Notes: generated by a model from the sequence alone, not told the origin. Shown: positions 1 through 7,817, counted from the first letter of the stretch. The stretch: 18,769 nucleotides of DNA from Actinomycetota bacterium (GCA_009704345.1 WLEH01000003.1:1-18769); one strand, 5' to 3'. Made by a program: numbers and translations.

Positions 1-1
1 A

Positions 2-325
2 TTATCGAATGCATTTGATCCAAAAAGTGAGGTCAGATCCATAGATCCTGTCTCTCCCGGTGAGCTTCTACTAGAAGAATTTCTTAAGCCAATGAAGATC
101 ACTAAATATCGACTCGCAAAAGAGATTGATGTGCCATCTCAGCGAATTGGGGAAATCGTCAAGGGGAAACGAGCAGTAACTCCAGATACTGATTTGAGGC
201 TTTGCCGCTTTTTCGGATTGTCAGATGGTTATTGGTTGCGAGTACAGGCGAATTACGATCTCCAATTAGCCCGATCTGCGATGGGAGATAAATTAATAAA
301 AATTCAACCGTGGGCTCATGGTTAA
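2..325 (+). CDS. higA: HigA-family antitoxin (5' end outside window)
   Basis: This is an Xre/HigA-type helix-turn-helix antitoxin, which would neutralise a HigB RelE-like RNase and repress its own operon. The frame is open from base 2. An ATG at 92 would cut the conserved N-terminal part: the codons before it read PVSPGELLLEEFLKPM, matching the HigA signature (PIHPGEILLEEFLKPM-like). No ATG, GTG or TTG lies in frame between base 2 and 92, so the true start is to the left of the window. After this come the helix-turn-helix (YRLAKEIDVPSQRIGEIVKGKR) and the family-typical segment TDLRLCRFFGLSDGYWLRVQ. The end resembles full-length HigA proteins of about 95-105 residues. A higB toxin gene normally lies just upstream and cannot be seen here. 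Family assignment is firm; membership of an active toxin-antitoxin pair is inferred. Confidence 0.88.
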   Translation, partial: LSNAFDPKSEVRSIDPVSPGELLLEEFLKPMKITKYRLAKEIDVPSQRIGEIVKGKRAVTPDTDLRLCRFFGLSDGYWLRVQANYDLQLARSAMGDKLIKIQPWAHG

Positions 326-392
326 CCAGCTAGTTCTTAGTCTGATTAACATTTCTATTTATTGACTTTATCTGTCTATGCCATCAATGTCG

Positions 393-397
393 AGGAG
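393..397 (+). promoter_or_regulatory. Shine-Dalgarno that decides the alkD-like start
   Basis: AGGAG lies inside the longer reading frame and ends 4 bases before an in-frame TTG at 402. The upstream ATG codons at 378 and 387 have no comparable purine-rich site in front of them. This favours initiation at 402. Confidence 0.5.
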
Positions 398-401
398 TGA
401 C

Positions 402-1130
402 TTGAATAAATCTTCAACCGCAGCAAAAATCAAACAAGAGCTGAATCGAGTTAGCAACCCCAAGTTGGCAAAAGATCAACTTTGGTTCTATCAAACCCAA
501 AAGGGTGGCTATGGTGAAGGCGATAAATTCCTTGGGATTCGAGTTCCACAATCCAGAGCTATTGCTAAAGCAAACGTTAACTTGCCGCTAAGCGAAATTG
601 CCAAATTAACTGATAGTAAATATCACGAGGTTAGGTTTGTTGGGTTGGCTATTTTGGTGCTGCAGTTTCAAAAAACCAAAGACACTGCACTGCAAAAACA
701 GTTGTTTGATTTCTATTTAAAGCTGGTTAAGCAAAACAGAGTAAATAATTGGGATTTAGTTGATGCCACCGCGCCATACTTAGGTAATTACTTAGTTGAT
801 AAACCCGAAGCCATGAAGTTTTTGCAGCAATTGATTAAGAGCAAAAATCTTTGGGTGCAGCGAACTGGAGTCATGTTTACTTTTGCTTTCATTAGAGCCG
901 GCAACAACAAACCCACCCTGGTGCTATCAAGGCAGTTACTTAATCACCCACATGATTTAATCCATAAAGCAACTGGCTGGATGCTTAGAGAAGCAGGAAA
1001 GCGCAATATTGCAGATCTACGGGGATTCTTAAGCGAGCATGCCGCAGAAATGCCAAGAACTATGTTGCGGTATGCGATTGAGAAATTGCCAGAAACCGAG
1101 CGAAAGAAGTGGCTAGCTAAGAAGGGTTAA
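402..1130 (+). CDS. alkD: AlkD-like DNA alkylation repair glycosylase
   Basis: This protein belongs to the AlkD superfamily of HEAT-like repeat DNA glycosylases, which remove N3- and N7-alkylated purines. It is all alpha-helical in character with no signal peptide. Numbered from the ATG at 378 (250 residues), it has GYGEGDKFLGIRVP near residues 44-57 and NNWDLVD with W125 and D129, matching catalytic W109 and D113 of Bacillus cereus AlkD. It also has R162 (matching R148) and W201 in GWMLRE (matching W187), so all key residues are present. I prefer the TTG start at 402, which gives 242 residues, because of the AGGAG at 393-397; 378 and 387 are alternatives. The gene is monocistronic. Its TAA stop shares a TTAA with the stop of the convergent aacS, leaving no intergenic terminator. 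Confidence 0.9.
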   Translation: MNKSSTAAKIKQELNRVSNPKLAKDQLWFYQTQKGGYGEGDKFLGIRVPQSRAIAKANVNLPLSEIAKLTDSKYHEVRFVGLAILVLQFQKTKDTALQKQLFDFYLKLVKQNRVNNWDLVDATAPYLGNYLVDKPEAMKFLQQLIKSKNLWVQRTGVMFTFAFIRAGNNKPTLVLSRQLLNHPHDLIHKATGWMLREAGKRNIADLRGFLSEHAAEMPRTMLRYAIEKLPETERKKWLAKKG

Positions 1131-3022
1131 TTCTGCAGTTCCAATAGATTCTTGAACCAATTCAGACTATCTGGATTAGCCAGCGCTTCTAAGTTCTTAA
1201 CTTCACGGTTATTTATTACTTCAGTTACCGCTAACTCAACTAACTTATTGCTTTTTGTTCGAGGCAGCTCAGGGGAGGCAATGATCTTTGCCGGCACATG
1301 TTTCGGACTTGCTTTTGCTCTTAATTGATATTTGATATCCGAAATCAATGAATCAGTTAACTCATAGCCATCACGGAGCTTCACAAATAAAATCACTCGT
1401 GTGTCGCCATCCCACTCTTGCGCAACTGCCATGGCTTCTTGAATTGGCACAAACTCTTCCACAATTCGATAGATCTCCGCCGTACCAATTCTTACGCCAC
1501 CACTGTTTAAAGTGGCGTCAGATCGGCCGTAAATTACATAACCACCATGTTCGGTGATAGCAGCAAAATCACCGTGCGCCCAAATGTCATCGAATTTCTC
1601 GAAATAAGCAGCTTTGAACTTTTTATTGCCTTCATCATTACCAAAATAAAGTGGTCTGGATGGAAATGATTGCAAACAAACTAACTCACCTTTTTCATTT
1701 ACTGGTGCAGGTTTGCCATCATCGCTGAACACTGACATATTCATGCCAAGCGCTGGACCTTGAATTTCACCCGAATACACATTTTGAATTGGATTGCCCA
1801 TCACGAAACAACCACAAATATCAGTGCCACCAGAAATAGAAGCAAGATGCAGATCAGCTTTAATTGAATCATAAACATAGTCAAAGCCTTCTGGGCTAAG
1901 TGGTGAACCGGTTGAGGTAATGGTTTTGAGTGAACTTAGATCATGAGTTTTTTTTGGTTTAAGGTCAAATTTTCTAAGTGAATCGATGTATTTTGCAGAT
2001 ACGCCAAATAACGTAATTTTTTCTTCTTGCGCCATATCAAACAATCGAACTGGTCGAGGAAACACAGGATTGCCGTCATACAGCACAATTGATGATCCAG
2101 TTGCCAGCACCATAAATAACCAATTCCACATCATCCAACCACAAGTGGTGTAATAAAAGACGTTGTCACTTTCTCTGATATCTAAGTTGTATCTAGTTTC
2201 CGATAACACTTTTAACATTACGCCAGCAGCACTGTGCACAATGCACTTTGGTTTGCCAGTAGTGCCAGAGGAGAACAAAATAAATCCAGGCTGATCAAAC
2301 GGCAGTTCAATGGCGCGGTATTGATTAGAATGTTTGACATACCAATTTTCAAAGTTTTCGGCGTAATCAGTTTGCGCCCCAATTAGTAATACTTGTTTAA
2401 GTGATGGCAGCCCAGACACAATTTCTGGTAATCGATCTAAGCAGTCATTATCTTTGCCGTTGTATTGATAATTAGGTGCGGCTAATAGCACTTTAGGTTC
2501 AATCTGACCGAATCGATCCAGCACGCCGGTAGTACCAAAATCAGGTGATGCCGTTGAAACGGTAGCACCAATACTGAGCGCACCTAGCGCAAAAATTACA
2601 ACTTCGGCCACATTGGGCACCCAAGCTGCCACCACATCGCCAGGAACAACACCGGCTGCAATTAGGCCATTAGCAACTTGATTAACTGCGCGCTTAACTT
2701 CGCCTCGAGTGAGTTTACGCCTGATTCCAGCTTCAGTAATTGTGGTAATGATTACTTGATCATCATCGCCGTTAAGTAATGTGTTTACCACGTTTAGTTT
2801 GGCTTCTGGAAAAAATCTTGTATCAAAAAAGCCGCTGCCAGATATTGTGGTTTCACCTGGATCACCTATGACATTGCTATCTTGCCAAACATAACGCCAG
2901 AATTGTTCTGGATTCTTAACTGACCAATCAAGTAAGTCTGGATAAGTATCAACACCAGCAAAATCCAATAACCGATGAATTGCTAAATCAGTTTTATTCG
3001 GTGACCAAAGTAGTTTTGCCAT
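1127..3022 (-). CDS. aacS: acetoacetyl-CoA synthetase
   Basis: This cytoplasmic adenylate-forming ligase converts acetoacetate, ATP and CoA to acetoacetyl-CoA. It has 631 residues, close to the usual 650 of AacS. The N-terminal ACAS_N segment has an AacS-like order (LLWSP at 4-8, WSVKNPEQFWRYVW at 33-46, FFPEAKLNVVNTLL at 70-83). The AMP-binding core shows SSGTTGKPK (251-259), SGGTDICG (397-404), WAHGDF (481-486) and YGRSDATLNSGGVRIGTAEIY (498-518). The C-terminal motif PRTKSNKLVE (587-596) carries the adenylation lysine K593, with Asn in place of the common Gly just before it. The tail VKNLEALANPDSLNWF is typical of AacS and argues against acetyl-CoA synthetase. It is the last gene of the importer operon, 11 bases after livM, with no clear Shine-Dalgarno. 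Its position suggests that the imported compound, or its product, is acetoacetate. Confidence 0.92.
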   Translation of the reverse strand: MAKLLWSPNKTDLAIHRLLDFAGVDTYPDLLDWSVKNPEQFWRYVWQDSNVIGDPGETTISGSGFFDTRFFPEAKLNVVNTLLNGDDDQVIITTITEAGIRRKLTRGEVKRAVNQVANGLIAAGVVPGDVVAAWVPNVAEVVIFALGALSIGATVSTASPDFGTTGVLDRFGQIEPKVLLAAPNYQYNGKDNDCLDRLPEIVSGLPSLKQVLLIGAQTDYAENFENWYVKHSNQYRAIELPFDQPGFILFSSGTTGKPKCIVHSAAGVMLKVLSETRYNLDIRESDNVFYYTTCGWMMWNWLFMVLATGSSIVLYDGNPVFPRPVRLFDMAQEEKITLFGVSAKYIDSLRKFDLKPKKTHDLSSLKTITSTGSPLSPEGFDYVYDSIKADLHLASISGGTDICGCFVMGNPIQNVYSGEIQGPALGMNMSVFSDDGKPAPVNEKGELVCLQSFPSRPLYFGNDEGNKKFKAAYFEKFDDIWAHGDFAAITEHGGYVIYGRSDATLNSGGVRIGTAEIYRIVEEFVPIQEAMAVAQEWDGDTRVILFVKLRDGYELTDSLISDIKYQLRAKASPKHVPAKIIASPELPRTKSNKLVELAVTEVINNREVKNLEALANPDSLNWFKNLLELQN

Positions 3023-3033
3023 CAGGCTAAAGT

Positions 3034-4050
3034 TTACTTAACTGAAGAGCCGAACTTCATCCGAAGTCGATACAGCGCACCAGCAATACCACCTGGAGAG
3101 AACATCACGACCAAAATGAAGATCACGCCAAGAATAAATGCTGGCTCACTCATAGGCCCGCCAATCCATTCTGGCAATCCACTTAGCGCACCTTGGGTAT
3201 CAAGCGTAGTTAATCGTTGGGATAGCACCACATAAATCAATCCACCAATTACTGCACCCCAACGAGTGGCAATACCACCAAGGATCACCATCAGTAGCAG
3301 TGAGATAGTGGTTTGGGTTGATCCCATTACTGGATTGGCATTGTTGGTAACAATTACGGCAATCACACCCACAAATGCAGCCATAACGCCAGCTAGCACA
3401 AATGCGATCAATTTAAAGTTAAATGGTTTAAGTCCAAGCACGCTAACGCGCTCTTCATTATCGCGCAGGGCTTGCAGCACGCGGCCCATTGAGGACTGGG
3501 TTAACCACCACACGGCAACATAGATCAAAATTAGAGTTACCAGCGCTAATAAATACAGATTTCTTGTGTTGTTAACACCTAAGAAGAAATCTGGCACGGA
3601 ATCAAAATTCAACTGCAGGGTTTGATCGCCATTGCTTAATCCCCACATATTCAATACTGCAATCACATGGCCTGCTTCAGCAAAAGCTAGCGTTACCATG
3701 GCAAAGGCAATACCTTTAACGCGAAGTGCGGTGGCGCCTGTGAATAGTGCAATTAGAGTTGCGAAAACCATTGCGAAAATTCCAGCTGGGATAATTCCCC
3801 AGTCCCAACGCGCCATCGCATAAGCCGCACCGTAAGCACCAGCTGCGTAATAAAGCGCATGACCAAACGAAAGCAGTCCAGTAAAACCAAGCAATAAGTC
3901 ATAAGTTAGTGCAAGCGCGGCAAATAAAAACGCCACCGCAAATGTTTGCTGTAAGCCTGGTTCATTCAGAATTGGCGTAAATGCCGCAACGCCAAAAAAC
4001 ACCATCGCCAGCACTGGAACGTATCGATATTTGCCAGGTAGCAGATTCAT
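3034..4050 (-). CDS. livM: HAAT-family ABC importer permease, LivM type
   Basis: This is one of the two membrane subunits of the hydrophobic amino acid/amide-type ABC importer. It has 338 residues that are almost entirely hydrophobic segments, with the family hallmark GFTGLLSFGHA at 55-65. A second conserved stretch, LRDNEERVSVLGLKPFNFKL, is the cytoplasmic coupling loop to the ATPases. The C-terminus ends with the conserved MFSPGGIAG-type sequence. The start ATG overlaps the stop of livH by one base (TAATG), indicating translational coupling. The HAAT family carries branched-chain amino acids, urea, amides and aromatic or small carboxylates, so the name livM does not settle the substrate here. 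Confidence 0.92.
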   Translation of the reverse strand: MNLLPGKYRYVPVLAMVFFGVAAFTPILNEPGLQQTFAVAFLFAALALTYDLLLGFTGLLSFGHALYYAAGAYGAAYAMARWDWGIIPAGIFAMVFATLIALFTGATALRVKGIAFAMVTLAFAEAGHVIAVLNMWGLSNGDQTLQLNFDSVPDFFLGVNNTRNLYLLALVTLILIYVAVWWLTQSSMGRVLQALRDNEERVSVLGLKPFNFKLIAFVLAGVMAAFVGVIAVIVTNNANPVMGSTQTTISLLLMVILGGIATRWGAVIGGLIYVVLSQRLTTLDTQGALSGLPEWIGGPMSEPAFILGVIFILVVMFSPGGIAGALYRLRMKFGSSVK

Positions 4051-4931
4051 TAATGTGCCACCTTTCCGAGCAATCCTTGTGGTCTAACAAGTAGCACTAA
4101 CGCCAGCAGCATTACCACTACAAAATCACCTAGTCCTTGTACGTAGTAGTTCACTAATACTTGTGTTGTGCCAACAACTATTGCCGCAATCGCAGTGCCA
4201 GGAACTGATCCCATACCGCCAATTACTACAGTAATGAAGGCGTAAATTAAGAATGCATCACCCAGGGTTGGACCAACACCAGAGGCGTATGTTGTAGCAA
4301 GCGCACCGCCAAGACCGGCTGCGAAACCACCAATAAAGAATACGAAAGTAAATGCTTTTCTAACATCAATACCAAGTGCCGTAACCATCGATCGGTTTTC
4401 CACACCAGCCCTGATAATCAAACCAATTCTGGTGTAGCGCATCATCAAGAAGTTAGCTATCAGCACTAGTGCCGCAACGCCGATATACAAGAATCGATCG
4501 ATACCAACAAACGCATCACCAATTTGAACAGTGTTATAAAGCTGAGTTGGCGGCAACACAATTAGTGGATCTGACCCAAACCAACCTAAATATGCACTGG
4601 TTGCAACAAAACCTAATCCAACGGTGACCAATGCCTGATCGATATGACGGTCATATAAATATTTTATCAAGATCTGCTCAGTTGCCACCGCGAACAGCGC
4701 TCCAACTACGCCGGCAATAAATAGGCTGATGACATAGCTGCTTAAACTGCCATCGGCTCTAATTGAGGTAGTGAAATACCAAGTGGCGTAAGCGCCAGCA
4801 GTTAAAAACGCGCCGTGAGCAAAATTCAATACTCCCATTAAGCCGTAAATCAAACTCAAGCCAGATGCCACTAAGAAATAAAGTGCACCAAGACCAAATC
4901 CAGTAATAAACAGCGTGATAAAGATTTCCAT
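4050..4931 (-). CDS. livH: HAAT-family ABC importer permease, LivH type
   Basis: This is the second membrane subunit, with 293 residues as is usual for LivH. The hallmark GLSLIYGLMGVLNFAHG lies at 24-40, and the coupling-loop region reads GLIIRAGVENRSMVTALGIDV. About eight hydrophobic segments can be traced. The ATG overlaps the livF stop by one base (TAATG), the same junction as livH/livM, so livF, livH and livM are very likely translated in sequence from one mRNA. The substrate is open, as for LivM. Confidence 0.93.
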   Translation of the reverse strand: MEIFITLFITGFGLGALYFLVASGLSLIYGLMGVLNFAHGAFLTAGAYATWYFTTSIRADGSLSSYVISLFIAGVVGALFAVATEQILIKYLYDRHIDQALVTVGLGFVATSAYLGWFGSDPLIVLPPTQLYNTVQIGDAFVGIDRFLYIGVAALVLIANFLMMRYTRIGLIIRAGVENRSMVTALGIDVRKAFTFVFFIGGFAAGLGGALATTYASGVGPTLGDAFLIYAFITVVIGGMGSVPGTAIAAIVVGTTQVLVNYYVQGLGDFVVVMLLALVLLVRPQGLLGKVAH

Positions 4932-5632
4932 TAGTGGCTACCTCCGCTCACGCCTAGCATTTGCTTGGCAAACTCTGGATTCTCTAATTCAGTTGGCACA
5001 CCAGAGTGAACCACCACACCTTGATCCATCACGATGATGTTTTTGGCAATTCGTTTAATCAGTGGCAAGTTCTGCTCTACTAACAAAATCGTGGTTGCTT
5101 GCGCAGCAACTTCAAGTGCATCGGCAACTTCAGTAACTAGTTTTGGTGCCAAACCTTTTGTTGGTTCATCAACTAGCAGCAATTTAGTTTTGTTTAGAAG
5201 TGCCCGAGCAACTGCCACCATCTGCTGCTGACCGCCAGAGAGCGTGCCAGCACGCTGACTTTTTCGCTTTAATAACTCCGGAAACAAGTTATAAACCGTG
5301 TCGTAATCTGGATTCTTATCGCGCTCAGCGAGTTTTAGATTCTCTAACACGGTTAGCGTTGAGAAGATTTCGCGATCTTCTGGTACGAAGGCAACGCCAG
5401 CTCGAATTACTTCATGAGTCTTTAACCCAGAAATCTCTTGCTCAAACAATTTTATGCTGCCCACTCGTGGCACTAACCCAACAATTGAGCGCAGCGTGGT
5501 TGATTTACCAACACCGTTTCGACCTAGTAGGCCTGTTACAACGCCGGCTTCAACTTCAAAGTTAACGCCCTGCAAAATATGAGAGCCTTTAATTGTTACA
5601 TTCACATCAGCAAGAGTCAGTGCCTTTGTCAT
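4931..5632 (-). CDS. livF: HAAT-family ABC importer ATPase, LivF type
   Basis: This is the smaller of the two ATPases of the importer (233 residues). It has Walker A GRNGVGKST (37-45), the LivF-specific FVPEDREIF around the Q-loop (82-90), ABC signature LSGGQQQ (131-137), Walker B LLLVDEP (151-157) and H-loop region LLVEQN. The ATG overlaps the livG stop as ATGA. No catalytic residue is missing. The FVPEDR motif separates it from LivG, which lacks it. Confidence 0.94.
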   Translation of the reverse strand: MTKALTLADVNVTIKGSHILQGVNFEVEAGVVTGLLGRNGVGKSTTLRSIVGLVPRVGSIKLFEQEISGLKTHEVIRAGVAFVPEDREIFSTLTVLENLKLAERDKNPDYDTVYNLFPELLKRKSQRAGTLSGGQQQMVAVARALLNKTKLLLVDEPTKGLAPKLVTEVADALEVAAQATTILLVEQNLPLIKRIAKNIIVMDQGVVVHSGVPTELENPEFAKQMLGVSGGSH

Positions 5633-6387
5633 AGCGACTCTCCTAAATATGCACTCTGTACGGTTGGATCGCTAATGACAGTTTGCGGATCAGCACAGAT
5701 CAGAAGTTCTCCTTGATGCATTACTGCAATTCGATCAGCAAGACCAAGCACCACATGCATATGGTGTTCCACCATCAATACGGTGCGGCCATAATCGCGC
5801 GAAAGTGATCTAATAATTTCAGTTAGCACTGGTACGTTCTCAACTGACATACCAGCCATTGGTTCATCTAACATCACAACTTTGGCATCGCTGGCGAGCA
5901 CAATTGCAATTTCTAGTCGGCGCTTATCGCCATGTGATAGCGCACCAGCTGGGGTGAATCTCTTATCGCTTAAGCCAACTGCATTTAATGCTTCTTCGGC
6001 TTTTGCAATTGCTGGTTTAAAACTATAGGCGCGGCGAGTAATTTTCATCGAGCCGCCCATTGCAGCTTCTGCTGCTAATCGAACATTCTCCAATACCGGT
6101 AGCAGCGTAAAAACGCTTGAAGTTTGAAATGTTCTACCTAATCCCTTACTAGCTCTGCTAGCTGGAGATTCATTAGTGATGTCATCATCACCTAAATAAA
6201 TATTTCCTCTAGTAGCTGGGCGCAAGCCAGAGATCAAATTAAACAAACTAGTTTTGCCGGCACCGTTTGGGCCGATCACACCAAGTAGTTCGCCGGGCTT
6301 AACTTCAAGAGTTACGCCATCAACAATCTTGGCACCGCCAATTGCGAGGCTCAGATCGGAAACGCGAATTGCCGCGTTACTGGTCAC
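5629..6387 (-). CDS. livG: HAAT-family ABC importer ATPase, LivG type
   Basis: This is the larger ATPase of the importer. A TTG at 6399 would add four residues, but the GTG at 6387 has GAGG (bases 6392-6395, read on this strand) four bases ahead of it, while the TTG has no such site. I therefore take GTG, giving 252 residues. In that numbering Walker A GPNGAGKT is at 39-46, the signature LSHGDKRR at 150-157 and Walker B VVMLDEP at 170-176; the H-loop lies in VEHHMHVV. The GRTFQ motif after the Q-loop is typical of LivG. The 40-base gap to the binding-protein gene is the widest inside this operon; I see no hairpin there that clearly explains it. Confidence 0.93.
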   Translation of the reverse strand: MTSNAAIRVSDLSLAIGGAKIVDGVTLEVKPGELLGVIGPNGAGKTSLFNLISGLRPATRGNIYLGDDDITNESPASRASKGLGRTFQTSSVFTLLPVLENVRLAAEAAMGGSMKITRRAYSFKPAIAKAEEALNAVGLSDKRFTPAGALSHGDKRRLEIAIVLASDAKVVMLDEPMAGMSVENVPVLTEIIRSLSRDYGRTVLMVEHHMHVVLGLADRIAVMHQGELLICADPQTVISDPTVQSAYLGESL

Positions 6388-6427
6388 TGAGCCTCGCAAT
6401 CGTTAGTCGGTTATTAGTTAAGAGATC

Positions 6428-7651
6428 TTAGTTCAGCGGTGGGGCTGCGTTTGGATACAACTTAACTAGCTTAGGAATGAAGTTTGAACCTTCACGCTCT
6501 AGCCGAGTTTGATACATTGGCTGAATCAAAGCATGATCTTCCTTGCGGATTGTGGTAATTCCCTTCATCGAAGTGAACTTCCAGCCCTCAAGTCCCTTGA
6601 TCATTGCATTAACTCCAGTCAAGCCAGTCTTGCTATTTGCTTTCATGCTTAGCGCACGAACGATCATCTGTGCTGCTGTTACACCATCTGGGGTGAATAG
6701 ATCTTCACCATAGAACGGTGCGGCATTTGGATTCGTCCTTCGATAATCAGCACGTAGCGCAGTTCCAATTGCATTTGTAGATGCACCTGGGAAATAGCTA
6801 GATGAGTAGATCACGTTCTGGCTGCCTAGCAACTGACCAAAGATTGGATAAGCCGAAGTCTGTGCCAAACCGGTAACAATTGTGGTGGAACCTAGCACGC
6901 CCTGCTGCCGCATAGCAGTCCACATGGCAAGTGAAGTTGCGGTATTTGACCAAGCAACGAACACGGTGTCTGGGTTGGACTGACGTAGTCGCAACACATC
7001 TGAGGTGTAATCAGACTTGGTGCCAGTTACTTTCTGGCCAACCACAGTTGCACCTGGGAATAACTTTGGTGCTGCTGAAATATAAGCATCACCAAATGCG
7101 TTATCTTCAACGAACAACACAATTCGCTTACCAGCAACGTTGTTACCTAGTGCACCTTTAATTGGAATTAGATCCTGCTCAGTTTGCACGCCAGAGCGGA
7201 AGGTGTATTTGTTTGAGAACTGGCTACCACGCTGGGTGATAAGGAACTGCTTGGCAGGACCTGAAATGTAAAGAACTTTGTTTTGTGCAGCCTGTGGTGC
7301 AAGTGCTAGAGCTACACCACTGCTGACAGTGCCAACAATGATCTTGCTACCTTTACCAACTGCAGTCTTGAAGTGAGTAGTTGCAGTATCTGGTAGACCG
7401 CCATCGTCATATTTGGTTAGCACGATCTTTTGGTTGTTAACAACCATGGTTCCCTTGGTGAAGTAATTTAAACCCCACTCAAGACCTGCAACATAGGCAT
7501 CACCAAATGGCTTTAGGCCACCGGAAGTTGAAGAGATAACTGAAACTTCAACATTTTTTGGTGCAGCATTAGCTGCAGTTGAGCCCGCAAATACCAGCGC
7601 AGCAGAAATGCCTAGCGCAAGGAAATTGCGGAGCGTCTTTCGCACTGACAT
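6428..7651 (-). CDS. livK: HAAT-family extracellular solute-binding protein, LivK-like
   Basis: This secreted periplasmic-binding-fold (type 1) protein captures the solute for LivGFHM. The frame extends to a TTG at 7735, but the ATG at 7651 follows a perfect AAGGAG with 5-base spacing and starts a clear Sec signal peptide: RK near the N-terminus, a hydrophobic core at about 11-22 and likely AxA cleavage in STAANAAPKN (24-33). This gives 407 residues. The mature part begins VEVSVISSTSGGLKPFGDAYVAGLEWGL, the usual start of the family. No cysteine occurs near the cleavage site, so it is not an obvious lipoprotein. The pocket segment YISGPAKQF differs from the AT(S/T) pattern that I recall binding the alpha-amino group in amino-acid members, which allows a non-amino-acid ligand but does not prove one. 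It is the first gene of the operon. Confidence 0.9.
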   Translation of the reverse strand: MSVRKTLRNFLALGISAALVFAGSTAANAAPKNVEVSVISSTSGGLKPFGDAYVAGLEWGLNYFTKGTMVVNNQKIVLTKYDDGGLPDTATTHFKTAVGKGSKIIVGTVSSGVALALAPQAAQNKVLYISGPAKQFLITQRGSQFSNKYTFRSGVQTEQDLIPIKGALGNNVAGKRIVLFVEDNAFGDAYISAAPKLFPGATVVGQKVTGTKSDYTSDVLRLRQSNPDTVFVAWSNTATSLAMWTAMRQQGVLGSTTIVTGLAQTSAYPIFGQLLGSQNVIYSSSYFPGASTNAIGTALRADYRRTNPNAAPFYGEDLFTPDGVTAAQMIVRALSMKANSKTGLTGVNAMIKGLEGWKFTSMKGITTIRKEDHALIQPMYQTRLEREGSNFIPKLVKLYPNAAPPLN

Positions 7652-7656
7652 GCGAA

Positions 7657-7662
7657 CTCCTT
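7657..7662 (-). promoter_or_regulatory. Shine-Dalgarno of the binding-protein gene
   Basis: Read on the minus strand this is AAGGAG, five bases before the ATG at 7651. It is the strongest ribosome site in the window and decides the start against the TTG at 7735. Confidence 0.8.
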
Positions 7663-7673
7663 CTCTGACAGAG

Positions 7674-7725
7674 TGAGCCACCAGCTGGTGGCCCGAATAG
7701 AGACTACCTTGCCCTATGAGCCACC
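7674..7725 (+). repeat. Direct repeat TGAGCCACC (two copies)
   Basis: TGAGCCACC occurs at 7674-7682, running into the 16-bp palindrome, and again at 7717-7725. The starts are 43 bp apart, about four helical turns. It may be a half-site or second binding element in the same control region. Confidence 0.4.
7677..7692. promoter_or_regulatory. Operator candidate 1 (16-bp perfect palindrome)
   Basis: GCCACCAGCTGGTGGC is a perfect 16-bp inverted repeat, 26-41 bases upstream of the livK-like ATG, in the leader or promoter of the importer operon. Its core ACC-AGCT-GGT (7680-7689) matches the ACC-N4-GGT pattern of sites 2 and 3. It is not followed by a T-run, so a DNA-binding site is more likely than a terminator. 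Confidence 0.55.
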
Positions 7726-7739
7726 TGAAAATCAACAGG

Positions 7740-7751
7740 TACCACCTGGTA
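7740..7751. promoter_or_regulatory. Operator candidate 2 (TACC-N4-GGTA)
   Basis: TACCACCTGGTA is a 12-bp inverted repeat with a central CC. Its core ACC-N4-GGT (7741-7750) starts 61 bp after that of site 1. An overlapping reading, CAGGT-N3-ACCTG (7736-7748), has the GGT-N3-ACC architecture seen in GntR/FadR-type operators, so either symmetry could be the real one. Confidence 0.5.
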
Positions 7752-7788
7752 TCACAAAGAATTTTCGAACTACGCCCCCCTCACAGAA

Positions 7789-7817
7789 TTGAGTATTGAA
7801 TTACCCACGGGTAGCAT
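7789..7817 (+). promoter_or_regulatory. Candidate promoter of bdhA-hydrolase
   Basis: TTGAGT (7789-7794) and TAGCAT (7812-7817) are separated by exactly 17 bases and each match the sigma-70-type consensus at four of six positions. The predicted start near 7824 would leave a leader of about 38 bases before the ATG at 7862, which has AAGGA at 7853-7857. Operator candidate 3 covers the spacer and the first two bases of the -10, a classic repression position. Confidence 0.4.
7802..7813. promoter_or_regulatory. Operator candidate 3 (TACC-N4-GGTA)
   Basis: TACCCACGGGTA is a 12-bp inverted repeat sharing TACC-N4-GGTA with site 2. Its core starts at 7803, 62 bp after that of site 2. It sits between the putative -35 and -10 of the dehydrogenase promoter. 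Confidence 0.5.

Noticed and set aside
320..327. GGTTAACC at the end of higA as a terminator stem
   Set aside because: It is only 8 bp with no loop and no T-run.
1127..3022. Acetyl-CoA synthetase or generic acyl-CoA ligase
   Set aside because: The ACAS_N opening and the LEALANP C-terminal tail fit AacS specifically.
5200..5565. 121-residue plus-strand frame opposite livF
   Set aside because: It is a shadow of a well-conserved ATPase gene, with low-complexity Leu/Arg/Gln content and no ribosome site.
6388..6399. TTG start of livG at 6399
   Set aside because: It has no ribosome site; the GTG at 6387 follows GAGG with 4-base spacing.
7677..7692. 16-bp palindrome as an intrinsic terminator
   Set aside because: No T-run follows on either strand, it lies just before a gene start, and related palindromes recur at equal spacing.
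7652..7735. N-terminal extension of the binding protein from a TTG at 7735
   Set aside because: It would put 28 residues before a clear signal peptide and make the operator region coding; the ATG at 7651 has a perfect AAGGAG.
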